The translations under genes and the position numbers were made by a program. A stretch of DNA of 64,000 nucleotides from a bacterium (lineage in GTDB: Bacteria; Bacteroidota; Ignavibacteria; SZUA-365). The notes under the pieces were generated by a model. It ran no database searches. It was given only the letters and a program-made list of their open reading frames with translations, and was not told the origin of the DNA. Each line of letters starts with the position of its first letter. The stretch's first letter is position 1. The stretch is from contig JAHLLD010000006.1 of NCBI GenBank assembly GCA_020444325.1, positions 124,001-188,000 of the forward strand, in the 5' to 3' direction. Below are positions 7,456-17,505 of the stretch, in pieces.

Positions 7456-10400
7456 CTACGTCAGAGGCAGCTGGATACAGAATTCCGTATAAGCACCCGG
7501 CTCCGTTCGTACGGTGATTTCACCGCGATGGAGCTGGGTTATTATTTCATGGCTCATGGAAAGTCCGAGACCAGCGTTCCGACTGCTTTCCTTTGTGGTA
7601 AAGAACGGTTCGAATATGCGATCAAGGACGACGGGATCCACTCCATGGCCATTGTCACGAACATATACCCGCACGGCCCCGTCACTGCGTTCGCTGCGAA
7701 TGTGAACCGCAGGCTTGAATTCCTCACCGTCTTCGGCGGCTCGAAGGATGGCGGCTTCCCAGGCATTGTTGCAGATGTTGACAATAACGCGGCTGAATTC
7801 CTGTGGCACGACCGCCACCTCCCCGACAGTTTCGTCGTAGCTGGTCTGCAGATCCAGCTTGAACTGTGGAAAGAGCAGGCACATGCCATGGTATGAGAGG
7901 AGTACGAATTCGTCGAGCAGGCTGTTGAGCATGATGGGTTCACGCGAGCTGCGGGACGAACGGCTGTGCATGATCATGGCATTGACGATGGATGTTGCTC
8001 GTTGTCCGTGCTGCCTGATGTGTTCGCAGTTCGCCTTGATCATCTCGATATGTTTGAGCATGGACTTTTTCCTCGCTCCCTCGACATGCTGCAACTCCTG
8101 CTCGAGTTCATGCAGAAGCTCGCAGGAAAGTTCCGAGAAGTTGTTGACGAAATTCAGGGGATTCTGAATTTCGTGGGCAATGCCCGCCGTCAACTCACCG
8201 AGCGCGGCGATCTTCTTCTGAGCGACCAGCTGCTCCTGCGTCGAAATGAGCTGATGATTCGCACTGTCGAGTTCACGATTCTTCATTTCCAGCTCTTCCA
8301 GAGCGTTCGCCTTGGCCACCGCCGAAGAGGCATGCTCCTTGAGCCGCAGGAGACGTTGCAGATCGTCTTCGCTGAAGCTCTGCGTGTCGCGGGACCCGAG
8401 AACGAGGAACCCTTCAATGGTTTTCTCCCGCTGCACCGACATCGCCATGAAGCGCACGGCGCGAAGGGCACTATCGCGACTGCGTTCTGCGATCACCTCT
8501 CCCAGTCCGCTAAGCAGATACACCCCTTCCTGCATGCGCTGCATGCCGACGTCCGCGCCGCCGAGAATTTCTCGCAGCACCATCTTCAGTCCCTGTACCT
8601 GGGAAGTATGTTTCCCTGTCGCGTGAATCACTTTAAAGACTTCGCTTTCGTGGGTACGTCGGACGAACATTGCGATATCCGCTTTTGGAAAGAACTGCAG
8701 CGACTGTACGAGCAGCGCTTCGAGTACACTGCCCAGTCGGGTTTCCCGATTCACGGTACGCACGATAGCGTCTACTCTTTCGAGTTCTTCAGCCTGCAGG
8801 CGGATTTCCTCCGACTGTTTCGCTATCTCTTTCGTGCGCTCCTGCACCGTCTGCTCAAGTTCCTTGCTGCGAATGTGCAGGACCCGGCCCTTATACCAGA
8901 GTCGCGCGATCCAAAGCAGGAACAGAAAGCCGGCGGCGAAGAGCAGGTAGGCCCACCAGGTTCGATACCAGGGTGGGAGGACAACGAAGCGGTACATCAC
9001 CGTTGGGCTCTCTTCTCCGCCAGGACGTTCAGCCATAACTTCAAATACATATTCGCCCACTGGCAGATGGGTGTATACCCGCCGGTTATTACTGCTCCAA
9101 TCTGACCAGGCCGAATCATATCCGCGTAGGCGCCAGTTATAGAGCACATTGTTCACGCCGTAGTAATTCGATGCAAATCTGATGCTGATTGATGGGTCGT
9201 CGTTCGGCAGCTCAACCACTTGCGTCGTGTCGATGGGGACATTCCCATGATACAGTATTCTGTCTACCGTGCTGATTTCACGAATAAAGGCCCGGAAGTT
9301 GCCCTGCTCCGACACTTCAACTTTCGGATCATATCGGTAGAGATGATTCAAGGAAGCAAACCAGGCGGTTCCATCCTTTTCAACCGAGATACTCGTCAGT
9401 GCGTCGGTGGGCAGCCCCGAAAATGGCGTACTCGAGAGATCATATTTCCCGCTCCCATCCGGAGTACACAGAAACATGTATCCATAATACCCGTCCTGCA
9501 GCCACAGACGGCCGTACTGGTCGGCTTTGAGATAAACGGGATTCCGTTTTAGTTTCCGCTTGAGGAGCTGCTTGAACATGCTGTCTTCGACAAGCCTGTT
9601 GCTCTTCCTGTCGTATCTGCAGAGTGAATCAGCGCTTACAATGCGCATGACACCCTGCACGGGGACACAGAGTAAACCTCCCTGCGGAACACCACGGGAA
9701 GAATCAAGAGTCTTGATATCCGGGGAGGAAAAGCCTTTCGTGAAATCCAGCAACTGCACCTCACGATGGATATGCGTGACCCAGACGATTCCTTCGGCAT
9801 CTCTTCCCATATCTCTGACTTTCATGTTGTCCCGCTGGTAGATAAAGGGATGTTCGGTCCATCCGCTTCCGTTCCATGAAAGAATGAAGAGGCCATTGTC
9901 ACTGGCAACAAGAACGGTGTTGCCGTCTGGAGTCAAAGAAAGAAACCGCTGTGCCTTCCTCGCGCTGATTTTACGCACGTTCTGTGCGGTAGTGAGAAGG
10001 AAGGTTCCGAAATTGACATCCGCAATGAGAAGTCCGTGCTTGGTAGCGAGCAGATCGAAGCAGGCCCCCTTTATCGCATTGACATTCTCGAATCGCGCTT
10101 CGGTATCGGACAGGGTTTTATGCGGGGACTCTGCCTTTATCAGGCGAAACACTCCAGCGAGAGTTGCGACGTACAGCGATCCCCGATAGCGTTCGGACAT
10201 CACGACCTCACCCGAGAGGCCTTGTTGACTGCGGAAGACCGTCAACGGTGCTGGCCATTCCACCACTGCGAGACCGTTATCCAGCATGATCCAGAGATAC
10301 TGCCCTCCGTCATGATACATAGTCTGAACTCGTTCGTCACCGAGTCCCTTGCTCCGGTCCAGATAGAATACAATGCTGCCAAGTGAGTCAATGACAATGG

Positions 10401-11247
10401 CACCGCTTTTCATTGTACGCAGAGCAATCTGTCCCTGCGGAAGATTGATGCCGGGCTCGAGATGCAGAGCTTCAGCGTCTTCCAGTTGAATATCCCACGC
10501 ATGCTTCCAATTCGTTCCATCATACAGATATGCAGAACCATTTGCCGTACCAACGAGCAATCCGCTTTGCCCCTGGGATCTGACAAAAACTACGGCGTTG
10601 TCGTCGCGTATGAGAAATTCAGAACCAGGCAGCTTTTCCAGCTTGTTCTCCTGCTGAACTACGAAAAGTCCCTCATCCTTTACGGGGACATACAGCCTGT
10701 CGCGCACAACCCAGGAATGCTGAAACCGTCCATCCGCAAACAGCGCCCCGACCTTTTTACCGTCCCAGAAAAACAGTGTTTCATCTGTCCGAAACCACAC
10801 GGTGCTTCCGACAACACAGGTTTCATGAACTCGTCCAAACTTGAGACTCAGTCCGTCCATCTTCGCATCCAGTATGACGAAATCCCGCCTTCCGAGCGAA
10901 TCCGTCACGAGATATCCGAACCAGCCGAACCCTCCAACGTACACCGTACCATCAGGAGCAATGTCCATGGAGAAAATGGGAAGTGAGTTCGGTGTTTCAA
11001 TCTGTCTCCAGTTGGCGCCGTCATACTCAAGCAGTCCGTTGGAACTCCCGAACAGCATGATTCCGTTGGCATCCTTCTGCGCACAGAAGTTCTGTGTACC
11101 AAATCCCATCTCATCGGAATCGTAGTATTTCAATAGTGGCGTACCCAGTTCCGCGTGTTGCTGTGCTGCCGCGGGAAATGGGCAGAGCACTGCGATCAAT
11201 AATAAGATCGCGGCACACATGTATCCTGTGACACTGGCACTACGCAT
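7456..11247 (-). CDS. Periplasmic beta-propeller sensor histidine kinase (Reg_prop/Y_Y_Y/GAF/HisKA/HATPase)
   Basis: A 1,263-residue sensor kinase. An N-terminal signal (ILLLIAVLCPFPAAAQQ) is followed by about 650 residues of beta-propeller repeats (Reg_prop-like, e.g. FGSSNGLLEYDGANW, DGTVYVGGFGWFGYL), a Y_Y_Y domain (NWRLRGYDSAWSDWS...LPVGEYVFEV), one transmembrane helix (TWWAYLLFAAGFLFLLWIARLW), a coiled coil, a GAF-like domain, then HisKA (ELTAGIAHEIQNPLNF, phosphorylated His) and HATPase (NICNNAWEA N-box, DNGHGV G1, FEPFFTTK). It resembles the hybrid systems that sense glycans or other extracellular ligands in Bacteroidota, but lacks a receiver and an AraC output domain, so it must signal to a separate regulator not visible beside it. 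It converges on the small paralogue at 6853. Confidence 0.93.
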   Translation of the reverse strand: MRSASVTGYMCAAILLLIAVLCPFPAAAQQHAELGTPLLKYYDSDEMGFGTQNFCAQKDANGIMLFGSSNGLLEYDGANWRQIETPNSLPIFSMDIAPDGTVYVGGFGWFGYLVTDSLGRRDFVILDAKMDGLSLKFGRVHETCVVGSTVWFRTDETLFFWDGKKVGALFADGRFQHSWVVRDRLYVPVKDEGLFVVQQENKLEKLPGSEFLIRDDNAVVFVRSQGQSGLLVGTANGSAYLYDGTNWKHAWDIQLEDAEALHLEPGINLPQGQIALRTMKSGAIVIDSLGSIVFYLDRSKGLGDERVQTMYHDGGQYLWIMLDNGLAVVEWPAPLTVFRSQQGLSGEVVMSERYRGSLYVATLAGVFRLIKAESPHKTLSDTEARFENVNAIKGACFDLLATKHGLLIADVNFGTFLLTTAQNVRKISARKAQRFLSLTPDGNTVLVASDNGLFILSWNGSGWTEHPFIYQRDNMKVRDMGRDAEGIVWVTHIHREVQLLDFTKGFSSPDIKTLDSSRGVPQGGLLCVPVQGVMRIVSADSLCRYDRKSNRLVEDSMFKQLLKRKLKRNPVYLKADQYGRLWLQDGYYGYMFLCTPDGSGKYDLSSTPFSGLPTDALTSISVEKDGTAWFASLNHLYRYDPKVEVSEQGNFRAFIREISTVDRILYHGNVPIDTTQVVELPNDDPSISIRFASNYYGVNNVLYNWRLRGYDSAWSDWSSNNRRVYTHLPVGEYVFEVMAERPGGEESPTVMYRFVVLPPWYRTWWAYLLFAAGFLFLLWIARLWYKGRVLHIRSKELEQTVQERTKEIAKQSEEIRLQAEELERVDAIVRTVNRETRLGSVLEALLVQSLQFFPKADIAMFVRRTHESEVFKVIHATGKHTSQVQGLKMVLREILGGADVGMQRMQEGVYLLSGLGEVIAERSRDSALRAVRFMAMSVQREKTIEGFLVLGSRDTQSFSEDDLQRLLRLKEHASSAVAKANALEELEMKNRELDSANHQLISTQEQLVAQKKIAALGELTAGIAHEIQNPLNFVNNFSELSCELLHELEQELQHVEGARKKSMLKHIEMIKANCEHIRQHGQRATSIVNAMIMHSRSSRSSREPIMLNSLLDEFVLLSYHGMCLLFPQFKLDLQTSYDETVGEVAVVPQEFSRVIVNICNNAWEAAILRAAEDGEEFKPAVHIRSERSDGAVRVYVRDNGHGVDPVVLDRIFEPFFTTKESSRNAGLGLSMSHEIITQLHRGEITVRTEPGAYTEFCIQLPLT

Positions 11248-11338
11248 TCAAAGACCCCGGAGGAAAAAATTTTCTTGGAGTTGCTCTCACAGATACTACG
11301 AAAATGAGCTGCAAAGAGCAAGATACGGCATCACTACC

Positions 11339-11367
11339 TTGCATCTGTACGCGCTGTCTGCTATCAT
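11339..11367 (+). promoter_or_regulatory. Promoter candidate for the secreted protein at 11425
   Basis: TTGCAT at 11339-11344 and TATCAT at 11362-11367, 17-base spacer, 57 bases before the start codon, in the gap between divergent genes. Confidence 0.5.
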
Positions 11368-11424
11368 TCGGATAGATTACTCTGATTTCCTTCACGACAT
11401 CGCAAACATTCCCGGGGGGACCCC

Positions 11425-14400
11425 ATGCGTAACTATTACGGTATTGCCTCGCATTTCCTGTTCAGCATCTGCCTCCTGTTGTTGCCGCCGACACTGACGG
11501 CACAGCAGACGAACTCTGCGGAAGCAGGGAACGGCTCGGACAATACCCGCATTCTCACCAACGACTTCTATGACAACCTCGCTGCCAACAGGCTGCTGCA
11601 CTGGATCAGCAACAACGGCACGTCTTCGCACAATCCGATAACAGGTGGGGCTGGAACGATGTGGCCCGGGGAGAACGGTGCTTCGGTAATCTATCAGGAC
11701 GGTCTGGTATGGGGCGGCAAGATTGAGGGCTACGTGATGATAGGGGGCTCTACGTATCGCGGCGGTCTGCAGGCGGGAAATATCCTTCCCGACGGAACGA
11801 CGGATCCAGTCGATGCCAAGCATCGCATTTACGGGCTCTCACTGGTAAACCGCAGCGGTTTCATGGCGTTGGACACGTCATCGCAGAAGCGTATGCGACA
11901 GGATTTCAGGGAATGGCCTGCCACGCTTGGCGCACCGTATGTGGATGTGGATGGCGACGGCAGCTATACGCCGGATTTCGATTCCTGGCTCGACGATCAC
12001 GACGGCAGCGACCATCCGTATTTCGCGGGAGAGCAGATTCTCTGGTTCGTAAGCAATGATCTCGACGCGAGACGAACTGCGGATCTCTACGGTTCACCGC
12101 CAATCGGCCTGGAAATGCGCGTATACGCATGGGCTTCCGCCAGCGATCCCCTGCTCGACAATACGGTATTCGTAGAATACACGATTATCCATCGCGGCGC
12201 TTCCGATCTCACGGAATTTCACCTCGCCCGCTGGTCCGATCCTGATCTCGGAGCCGCCGATAACGACTATCTCGGACTCGACCTCGCACAGAACATGCAG
12301 TACGTGTTCAACGCTACGGGGAGTGATACTGCCTTCGCCGGTCCCCCACCCGCCTTCGGCTACATCTGGCTGCAGACTCCGCTCGAGGAGCAAAGCGGTG
12401 CGGTCGCGGACTACGGACTCGGGACGCGCAGCGGATACAGAAACGTACCTGTCAGTGCGTTCACCTACTATATCAATTCCGATCCCACATACCAGGATCC
12501 GGACCTGGGCGATCCGGCGGGAACCCTGCAGATGTTCAATAACCTCAATGGCGCTCTCTATGATTACGGACCGCAGGTGGACCCCACCAATGGGGAAGAA
12601 ACCAAAACGGCGCTGGACGGCGATCCGATTTTCGAAACCGGCTGGCGCGACGGCATCGTGCATGGTCCGGGCGACCGCCGCATGCTGGGCTCCTGCAGCG
12701 TCGATCGTTTCGCCATGGGGGACACGCAGAAAGTCGTCTTTGCGCTGCATATCGCGGATGGTGGCAATGCCATGCTCAGTGTTCGCCAGCTGCGCAATGA
12801 AGCGCAGCGCCTGCACGATCACTATCAATGGCAGCGCAGCCAGGGTGAGCCGCCCGAACTACATGCGTCGATCACCTGGCCCGATGCAGGAAGCTACGCC
12901 GTGCATGTCACTGCCTCATCCCTCCCCACCGGCAGCCTGACCGCGCTGTTGGAAGACGAAGCGGGAAATCTCATTTCCTCGGCAGCAATGCTGGATGATG
13001 GACAGCATGACGACGGCGGAGCAGGAGACGGTATGTTCGGAGCGGTTATCCCGGGCAGCCGCATTCCAACCGGCGGTACGGTGTCCGTCATGAACGTCGT
13101 GGGCGGAGACAGCGCCCTGTGGTTCGTCGAAAACGATCTGCCACTCGCCGGGGATATTGATGTATCCATCAATGCCGTGATGTCGGATCACCTGAACTAC
13201 GACGGGAAAATCAATCCCGGGGAGAACGTCCGCCTCCAGTTGCATTTCGAAAACAGCACCATTGACAGTATCCCCATGTGGTACCTCTTCCCGGTCAACG
13301 AAGCGAACGCTATCGTGCCGCAGCATGTGTATCATTTCCGTCTCCCTGTCGCCGGAGGCTCCGCAGCAAACACGGTGTATGACCCCACGACCACGACGGG
13401 ATATCTCACCGTGCAGGTGCCCGAAAACGCTTCACCCGGCATTTTCGAATGTCCCATCGTCGTGCTGGTCGAGGGACGAGGCATGTGGCGCGATACGCTG
13501 CGCATGCTGGTGGAGCCTTTCGGCACGCCGCCGGCGGTGGGACGGCTGGAGCATCTCACGGGAAGCGCCACAGGCACTCTCGATTACGTGGTGGCCGACT
13601 GGACCGCATTCAAACCGCATTTCTACTACATTCAGGCCGAAGGCGAATATGATGAGGAGGTGACCTTCTCCATCCGTGACGAATCGCTCAGGAAGGAAGT
13701 TGCCAGTGGTCTCCCGTTCCCCGATGCGCTGGGACACGATGCGCAGATCGTCGATGGATGGAAGCTGCTTTCCGGCTCAACACACCCGGGTCCCGCCTAT
13801 GATGGTGATGGAAATCTCACTGCCAACTACGATGGACAGGCACGGGCGCAATGGAGTCATCCCGAGCGCACCTGGCTGGAGTTCTATGCAGACTACCTGA
13901 TCACCGGTGAAGTGTTTTTCGGAAGTTCACTCCTGATCTATGATATCTATCCCGTTCGTCTCGTCTTCGATGCAACGCAGACACAGAAAGCCTACCGCTG
14001 GCTTCGCGGCGGCGATCCCTCCTACGGGTACGTAAGTTACGACGACATTGCCGTGCGCGCGTATGACATGTCCGACAGTCTGAATCCCCGCCAGATCACA
14101 CTGGGTTACATCGAGAATAAAGGTGGTGCGCGTGAAGATGGTCAGTGGAATCCGCAGGAGATCATGGACAGGGAATATTTATTCGTATTCGATGATGACT
14201 ATACAACCACTCCGCAGACGAAATACCAGGGCGTCATTATCTCTGATGCCATACAGCTCCCCTGCGTTTTTGCGATGTGGGCCTATCATCATCCGGGACT
14301 CCCGATGTACGAGAACGGAGATGCGATGACGATTATACCCACCATCCCCGTCAGCAAGCAGGACGCATACATTCTCGACATGTCCGCCGTAACCTCGGCA

Positions 14401-14685
14401 GAGGGCAATCCGCCAGTCACCGGATATTTCTCCCTCCATCAGAATTATCCCAATCCCGGCAGGGGACAAACCGTCATCAGCTTCGATGCGGGACGCAGTG
14501 GCTACGTGCGTCTCGAACTCTATGACCTGCTGGGACGAAAATGTCGGACGCTGCATGAAGGCTTTGTGAATCAGGGACGGCATACCATCCCGCTTTCGAC
14601 GGCAACTCTGCAGCCGGGAACGTATTTTTATCGTTTGACTGCCGGCGGCACACAGTTGCTGCGTCGTATGCAGATTCTGCATTAA
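11425..14685 (+). CDS. Large secreted protein with type IX sorting domain
   Basis: A 1,086-residue exported protein. The signal peptide is SHFLFSICLLLLPPTLTAQQ. The N-terminal part carries an acidic calcium-site-like stretch (VDVDGDGSYTPDFDSWLDDHDG, residues ~173-194), and the middle has beta-sandwich-like segments. The last ~85 residues are a type IX sorting domain (SLHQNYPNPGRGQTVISFDA...LYDLLGRKCRTL...PGTYFYRLTAGG). Export through the outer membrane by the type IX system and surface attachment or release are expected from family knowledge. No catalytic motif is recognised. It is divergent from the sensor kinase at 7456, which suggests, but does not prove, co-regulation. Confidence 0.88.
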   Translation: MRNYYGIASHFLFSICLLLLPPTLTAQQTNSAEAGNGSDNTRILTNDFYDNLAANRLLHWISNNGTSSHNPITGGAGTMWPGENGASVIYQDGLVWGGKIEGYVMIGGSTYRGGLQAGNILPDGTTDPVDAKHRIYGLSLVNRSGFMALDTSSQKRMRQDFREWPATLGAPYVDVDGDGSYTPDFDSWLDDHDGSDHPYFAGEQILWFVSNDLDARRTADLYGSPPIGLEMRVYAWASASDPLLDNTVFVEYTIIHRGASDLTEFHLARWSDPDLGAADNDYLGLDLAQNMQYVFNATGSDTAFAGPPPAFGYIWLQTPLEEQSGAVADYGLGTRSGYRNVPVSAFTYYINSDPTYQDPDLGDPAGTLQMFNNLNGALYDYGPQVDPTNGEETKTALDGDPIFETGWRDGIVHGPGDRRMLGSCSVDRFAMGDTQKVVFALHIADGGNAMLSVRQLRNEAQRLHDHYQWQRSQGEPPELHASITWPDAGSYAVHVTASSLPTGSLTALLEDEAGNLISSAAMLDDGQHDDGGAGDGMFGAVIPGSRIPTGGTVSVMNVVGGDSALWFVENDLPLAGDIDVSINAVMSDHLNYDGKINPGENVRLQLHFENSTIDSIPMWYLFPVNEANAIVPQHVYHFRLPVAGGSAANTVYDPTTTTGYLTVQVPENASPGIFECPIVVLVEGRGMWRDTLRMLVEPFGTPPAVGRLEHLTGSATGTLDYVVADWTAFKPHFYYIQAEGEYDEEVTFSIRDESLRKEVASGLPFPDALGHDAQIVDGWKLLSGSTHPGPAYDGDGNLTANYDGQARAQWSHPERTWLEFYADYLITGEVFFGSSLLIYDIYPVRLVFDATQTQKAYRWLRGGDPSYGYVSYDDIAVRAYDMSDSLNPRQITLGYIENKGGAREDGQWNPQEIMDREYLFVFDDDYTTTPQTKYQGVIISDAIQLPCVFAMWAYHHPGLPMYENGDAMTIIPTIPVSKQDAYILDMSAVTSAEGNPPVTGYFSLHQNYPNPGRGQTVISFDAGRSGYVRLELYDLLGRKCRTLHEGFVNQGRHTIPLSTATLQPGTYFYRLTAGGTQLLRRMQILH

Positions 14686-14716
14686 CCCGTTTCATATTGT
14701 AGAGGACACGATCGGA

Positions 14717-15226
14717 ATGAAGCAATTGAAGGACTCTCTCGCCCACATGCACTGGGCAGACGCCGGCATGTGGCGCGCACTGCTTGCCTGCGAGGCGGCA
14801 CATGAAAACGAACGCATTCTCAGTTTGAGCTATCACCTGCATCTCGTGCAGCATGCGTTTCTGCATGTGTGGAAAGAGGATGCATTTGAAGTCCCGAAGG
14901 CCGACAGTTTTCCGGCACTGCACGATATCGCAGTGTGGGGAAAATCATTTCACCCCGCAGCAGCTTCATGGCTGGAGACCGCCAACCCGGACGCCTTCGA
15001 TGATGAGGTGACCGTCCCCTGGTCCTATCAGATCAAGCGCATGTTCGATGTTGTTCCCGGTCCGGTCACCCTGGCCGAAACCTTCACGCAGGTGGCGATG
15101 CACACACAATATCATCGCGCTCAGATCAACATGCTGCTGCGCGCGCTGGATGGAACACCCGCACACGGCGATTATATCTCCTGGATATGGCTGCAGCGTC
15201 CCGAGGCGGACTGGCCGGCACTCTAG
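14717..15226 (+). CDS. DinB-like metal-binding protein
   Basis: A 169-residue protein of the DinB/YfiT-like four-helix fold. The three expected metal-ligand histidines are visible: one in the second helix region (LSYHLHLVQHAFLHVW) and two in MHTQYHRAQINMLLRALDG. The HxxxHRxQI signature and the C-terminal 'D(Y/F)ISW' segment are typical of the family. Members include putative bacillithiol- or mycothiol-dependent transferases; the actual substrate here is unknown. It lies 31 bases after the secreted protein, so it may be cotranscribed, and ends before a strong hairpin. Confidence 0.85.
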   Translation: MKQLKDSLAHMHWADAGMWRALLACEAAHENERILSLSYHLHLVQHAFLHVWKEDAFEVPKADSFPALHDIAVWGKSFHPAAASWLETANPDAFDDEVTVPWSYQIKRMFDVVPGPVTLAETFTQVAMHTQYHRAQINMLLRALDGTPAHGDYISWIWLQRPEADWPAL

Positions 15227-15271
15227 CACGCGATTCTTCTCCGGGCGCCTGCCCTGATCCTCACAAAACAC

Positions 15272-15304
15272 AACCCCGCCGCATCGTCCGGATACGGCGG
15301 GGTT
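15272..15304. terminator. Bidirectional terminator between convergent genes
   Basis: Stem AACCCCGCCG (15272-15281) with CGGCGGGGTT (15295-15304), 13-base loop. On the minus strand it is followed by GTGTTTTG, so it best serves the gene at 15333-17006; on the plus strand it lies 45 bases past the DinB-like gene. Confidence 0.75.
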
Positions 15305-15332
15305 GCTTCATCTGCGCAAAACTGCGGAGGTA

Positions 15333-17006
15333 TTACTGGGAGACAATGAGCATTTTCGATAGCACATCATTGCCAGCGCGCAGACGATAGATATATGAAC
15401 CCGGTGACACGGCATTCCCCGCATCGTTGAGTCCATCCCATGCCACGGTATGTGCGCCTTCCGAACGCATGCCGTCAAACACGGTGGCGACGCGCTGTCC
15501 GAGCATGTTATACACTTCCAGCGTCACCATTGCTTCGCCGGGAAGTGAGTAGCGGAAGTAGGTGGACGACTTGAACGGATTGGGAGCGTTCTGCTCGAGT
15601 CCGAAAGTGAATGCTGATGTGAGTCCATCCTTGGGACTGCTGTTGTCGATGATGCGGATCACATCCGATCCCTCGAAAGGAGTGTTGTCCGTCAGCATAC
15701 CGGTAACTGTCAGCTGCACACAGTCACCATTCGCGGGTCCGCCCAGCGTCGCGACGATATCCTGCATCTTGAACTTGAACGTACGGTCGGTATAACCGTC
15801 CGCACCACCCAGATTGCAGTCGTAGCAATCAGACGCGAAGCCGAGATACGGCATGGTGTTGTCACTCATCCCCGAATTCCCTGTGGGAGCGACGCCGTTG
15901 ATGCGAACGGTGGCGGGATCGATATCCGAGACATCGAACCACGGCGTCCCCACGATGGTGACCGGCAGCTTGCCGTTACTGTTGACGTTTACCGAGTTCG
16001 GGCAGGAACCGGCCTTGACGTCCACAAAGGCATTGATGGCCGTTTTGGTGGAGAGCACGTGCACGCCCCAGGTAAGGCAGTCGCCCGCGGCGGTGATACC
16101 GGGGATAGCGTTCGTCGCCGTGTTGTGCGGGAAGAAGCTGCTGACATCCAGCGTATGCGTATCCCACAGTCCCTGCTGGGGATGAACATTGAAGATACCG
16201 TCAGCCCCGTCGAAGGCATCCACGGTCTTTATAGGTGTAGTCGGACCACTGGTCGCCACACCGTTGAACTGCGTCTGTCCGCCAACAAATATGGCCTGTC
16301 CGTCGGCCACGATATACGTATGCACGGCGGCTGCGTCGGCAGGATTCCCCGACTGGAACGTCGTGTACGACCCCATGTTTTCGCTGATGTTCTGACTGGA
16401 AAAGGTCTGTGCTCCCGAAATGATGTCGATCTGGTTCTGATCCCAGGCCGGATGTTCGAAAATGGCTACAATGGTCGCACCTTCGCAGAGCGGGAATACG
16501 ACACTGTTGGGGGGAAAGGAATTATCGGTGACTCCGCTGGGGAAATTGGTCAGATTGTTGGCACCGACTGTTGCGATGCCGGTGACGTTGTAGCCATAAA
16601 AATAAATGCGCTCAACTGTCGACAGGGCACTTGGCCAGCATGGTGTACCCGATACCCCGAGGAATACTCCACCTACAGTCGTGCCGTTAATGGTGGCCTG
16701 GTTCGATGGAACCGTGGTCCCATCGCCAATAATTGCCCAGAACATATAGGCACCCTTCAGTGAGGCTCCAGCCGGGATCGCAATATTGATGGTTCCAGAC
16801 CCGATGTTACGCATGCCGACACCCGCGGCGACATAATCACCCCATACGGTTGTAGATACAGTTGGCGAAAACCCGGTCTGCGGTGCATACAGGGTCTGTG
16901 AGCTCGGGCCCGTCATGCCACCCTGGGCAAAGGCGGAAAACGATAATGCGCAGCTCAGGAAAACTGCCACGAGAGCTGTTGTCAGAAACGGTCGTTGCTT
17001 GTTCAT
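15333..17006 (-). CDS. Secreted protein with DUF3344-like region and type IX sorting domain
   Basis: A 557-residue exported protein. The start at 17006 has AAGGAT upstream and a clean signal peptide (TTALVAVFLSCALSFSAFAQ); a longer frame upstream would bury it. The first ~300 residues (MRNIGSGTINIAIP, GAYMFWAIIGDG...) resemble the DUF3344-like extracellular domain. Then comes VKAGSCPNSVNVNSNGKLPV, a motif often seen in secreted proteins with 'IDPATVRING' (residues ~370-410). The C terminus is a sorting domain (NAPNPFKSSTYFRYSL...NMLGQRVATVF...SPGSYIYRLRAG). Function unknown. It is followed by the shared terminator at 15272. Confidence 0.87.
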   Translation of the reverse strand: MNKQRPFLTTALVAVFLSCALSFSAFAQGGMTGPSSQTLYAPQTGFSPTVSTTVWGDYVAAGVGMRNIGSGTINIAIPAGASLKGAYMFWAIIGDGTTVPSNQATINGTTVGGVFLGVSGTPCWPSALSTVERIYFYGYNVTGIATVGANNLTNFPSGVTDNSFPPNSVVFPLCEGATIVAIFEHPAWDQNQIDIISGAQTFSSQNISENMGSYTTFQSGNPADAAAVHTYIVADGQAIFVGGQTQFNGVATSGPTTPIKTVDAFDGADGIFNVHPQQGLWDTHTLDVSSFFPHNTATNAIPGITAAGDCLTWGVHVLSTKTAINAFVDVKAGSCPNSVNVNSNGKLPVTIVGTPWFDVSDIDPATVRINGVAPTGNSGMSDNTMPYLGFASDCYDCNLGGADGYTDRTFKFKMQDIVATLGGPANGDCVQLTVTGMLTDNTPFEGSDVIRIIDNSSPKDGLTSAFTFGLEQNAPNPFKSSTYFRYSLPGEAMVTLEVYNMLGQRVATVFDGMRSEGAHTVAWDGLNDAGNAVSPGSYIYRLRAGNDVLSKMLIVSQ

Positions 17007-17309
17007 AGGTGATCCTTTGCGTATGTGAATTGAACAGTGTGATGGGGCAGTTGCACGATTATCTCGCTGCATACGACGCCACGAAACCAGCCTGCGCTGG
17101 TTCATTGTCGGGAAACGCCATACGGCGCTGTGTCGTATTGAACGGGTTATCTCGGAGTGAGGGCAGAAAAATGCGCGTCGTTGCAGCAGCAGACGAAACT
17201 GCCGAAAGGACTGAAGTACGAATCAGGAGGCATCCGCAGGCAGAAGACACCACGCCGGCCAGGCGAAGCTGATGATCCGTAGATACTAATCGGAATAATG
17301 ACTGCTCTT

Positions 17310-17338
17310 ACGATAGGCATTCCTGCGGGGAATGTCAA
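17310..17338 (-). promoter_or_regulatory. Promoter candidate for the secreted protein at 15333-17006
   Basis: Read on the minus strand: TTGACA (17338-17333), 17-base spacer, TATCGT (17315-17310). The -35 is perfect and the -10 imperfect; the leader to the start codon is about 300 bases. Confidence 0.4.
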
Positions 17339-17449
17339 GAAAAATCGACCGTTTGGATTGTACTGAACGATAATCGGACAATGGAGATGAATCGGGTGAC
17401 ATCCTGCTCTATCCAGATACATATTCACTGATTAACCGAGCACAAAACC

Positions 17450-17479
17450 TTGAATTACTGCATGCGGGAAGCGTATATT
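17450..17479 (+). promoter_or_regulatory. Promoter candidate for the gene at 17506
   Basis: TTGAAT at 17450-17455, 18-base spacer, TATATT at 17474-17479, about 26 bases before the start codon. Confidence 0.45.
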
Positions 17480-17505
17480 TTCCATTATCACCACCTGAGG
17501 CCACA

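Larger units (their letters stand above)
17007..17505. other. Intergenic region with divergent promoter candidates
   Basis: 499 bases with no supportable gene. It contains a minus-strand promoter candidate at 17310-17338 and a plus-strand one at 17450-17479. That leaves a minus-strand leader of about 300 bases, which could hold a regulatory RNA structure I cannot identify. Confidence 0.5.

Noticed and set aside
7440-7456. AGAGG...CCTCT hairpin between 7389 and the kinase stop as a terminator
   Set aside because: Only a 5-bp stem and no T-rich tail.
7966-9105. Open frame antisense to the propeller kinase
   Set aside because: Overlaps the HisKA/coiled-coil coding region of a convincing gene.
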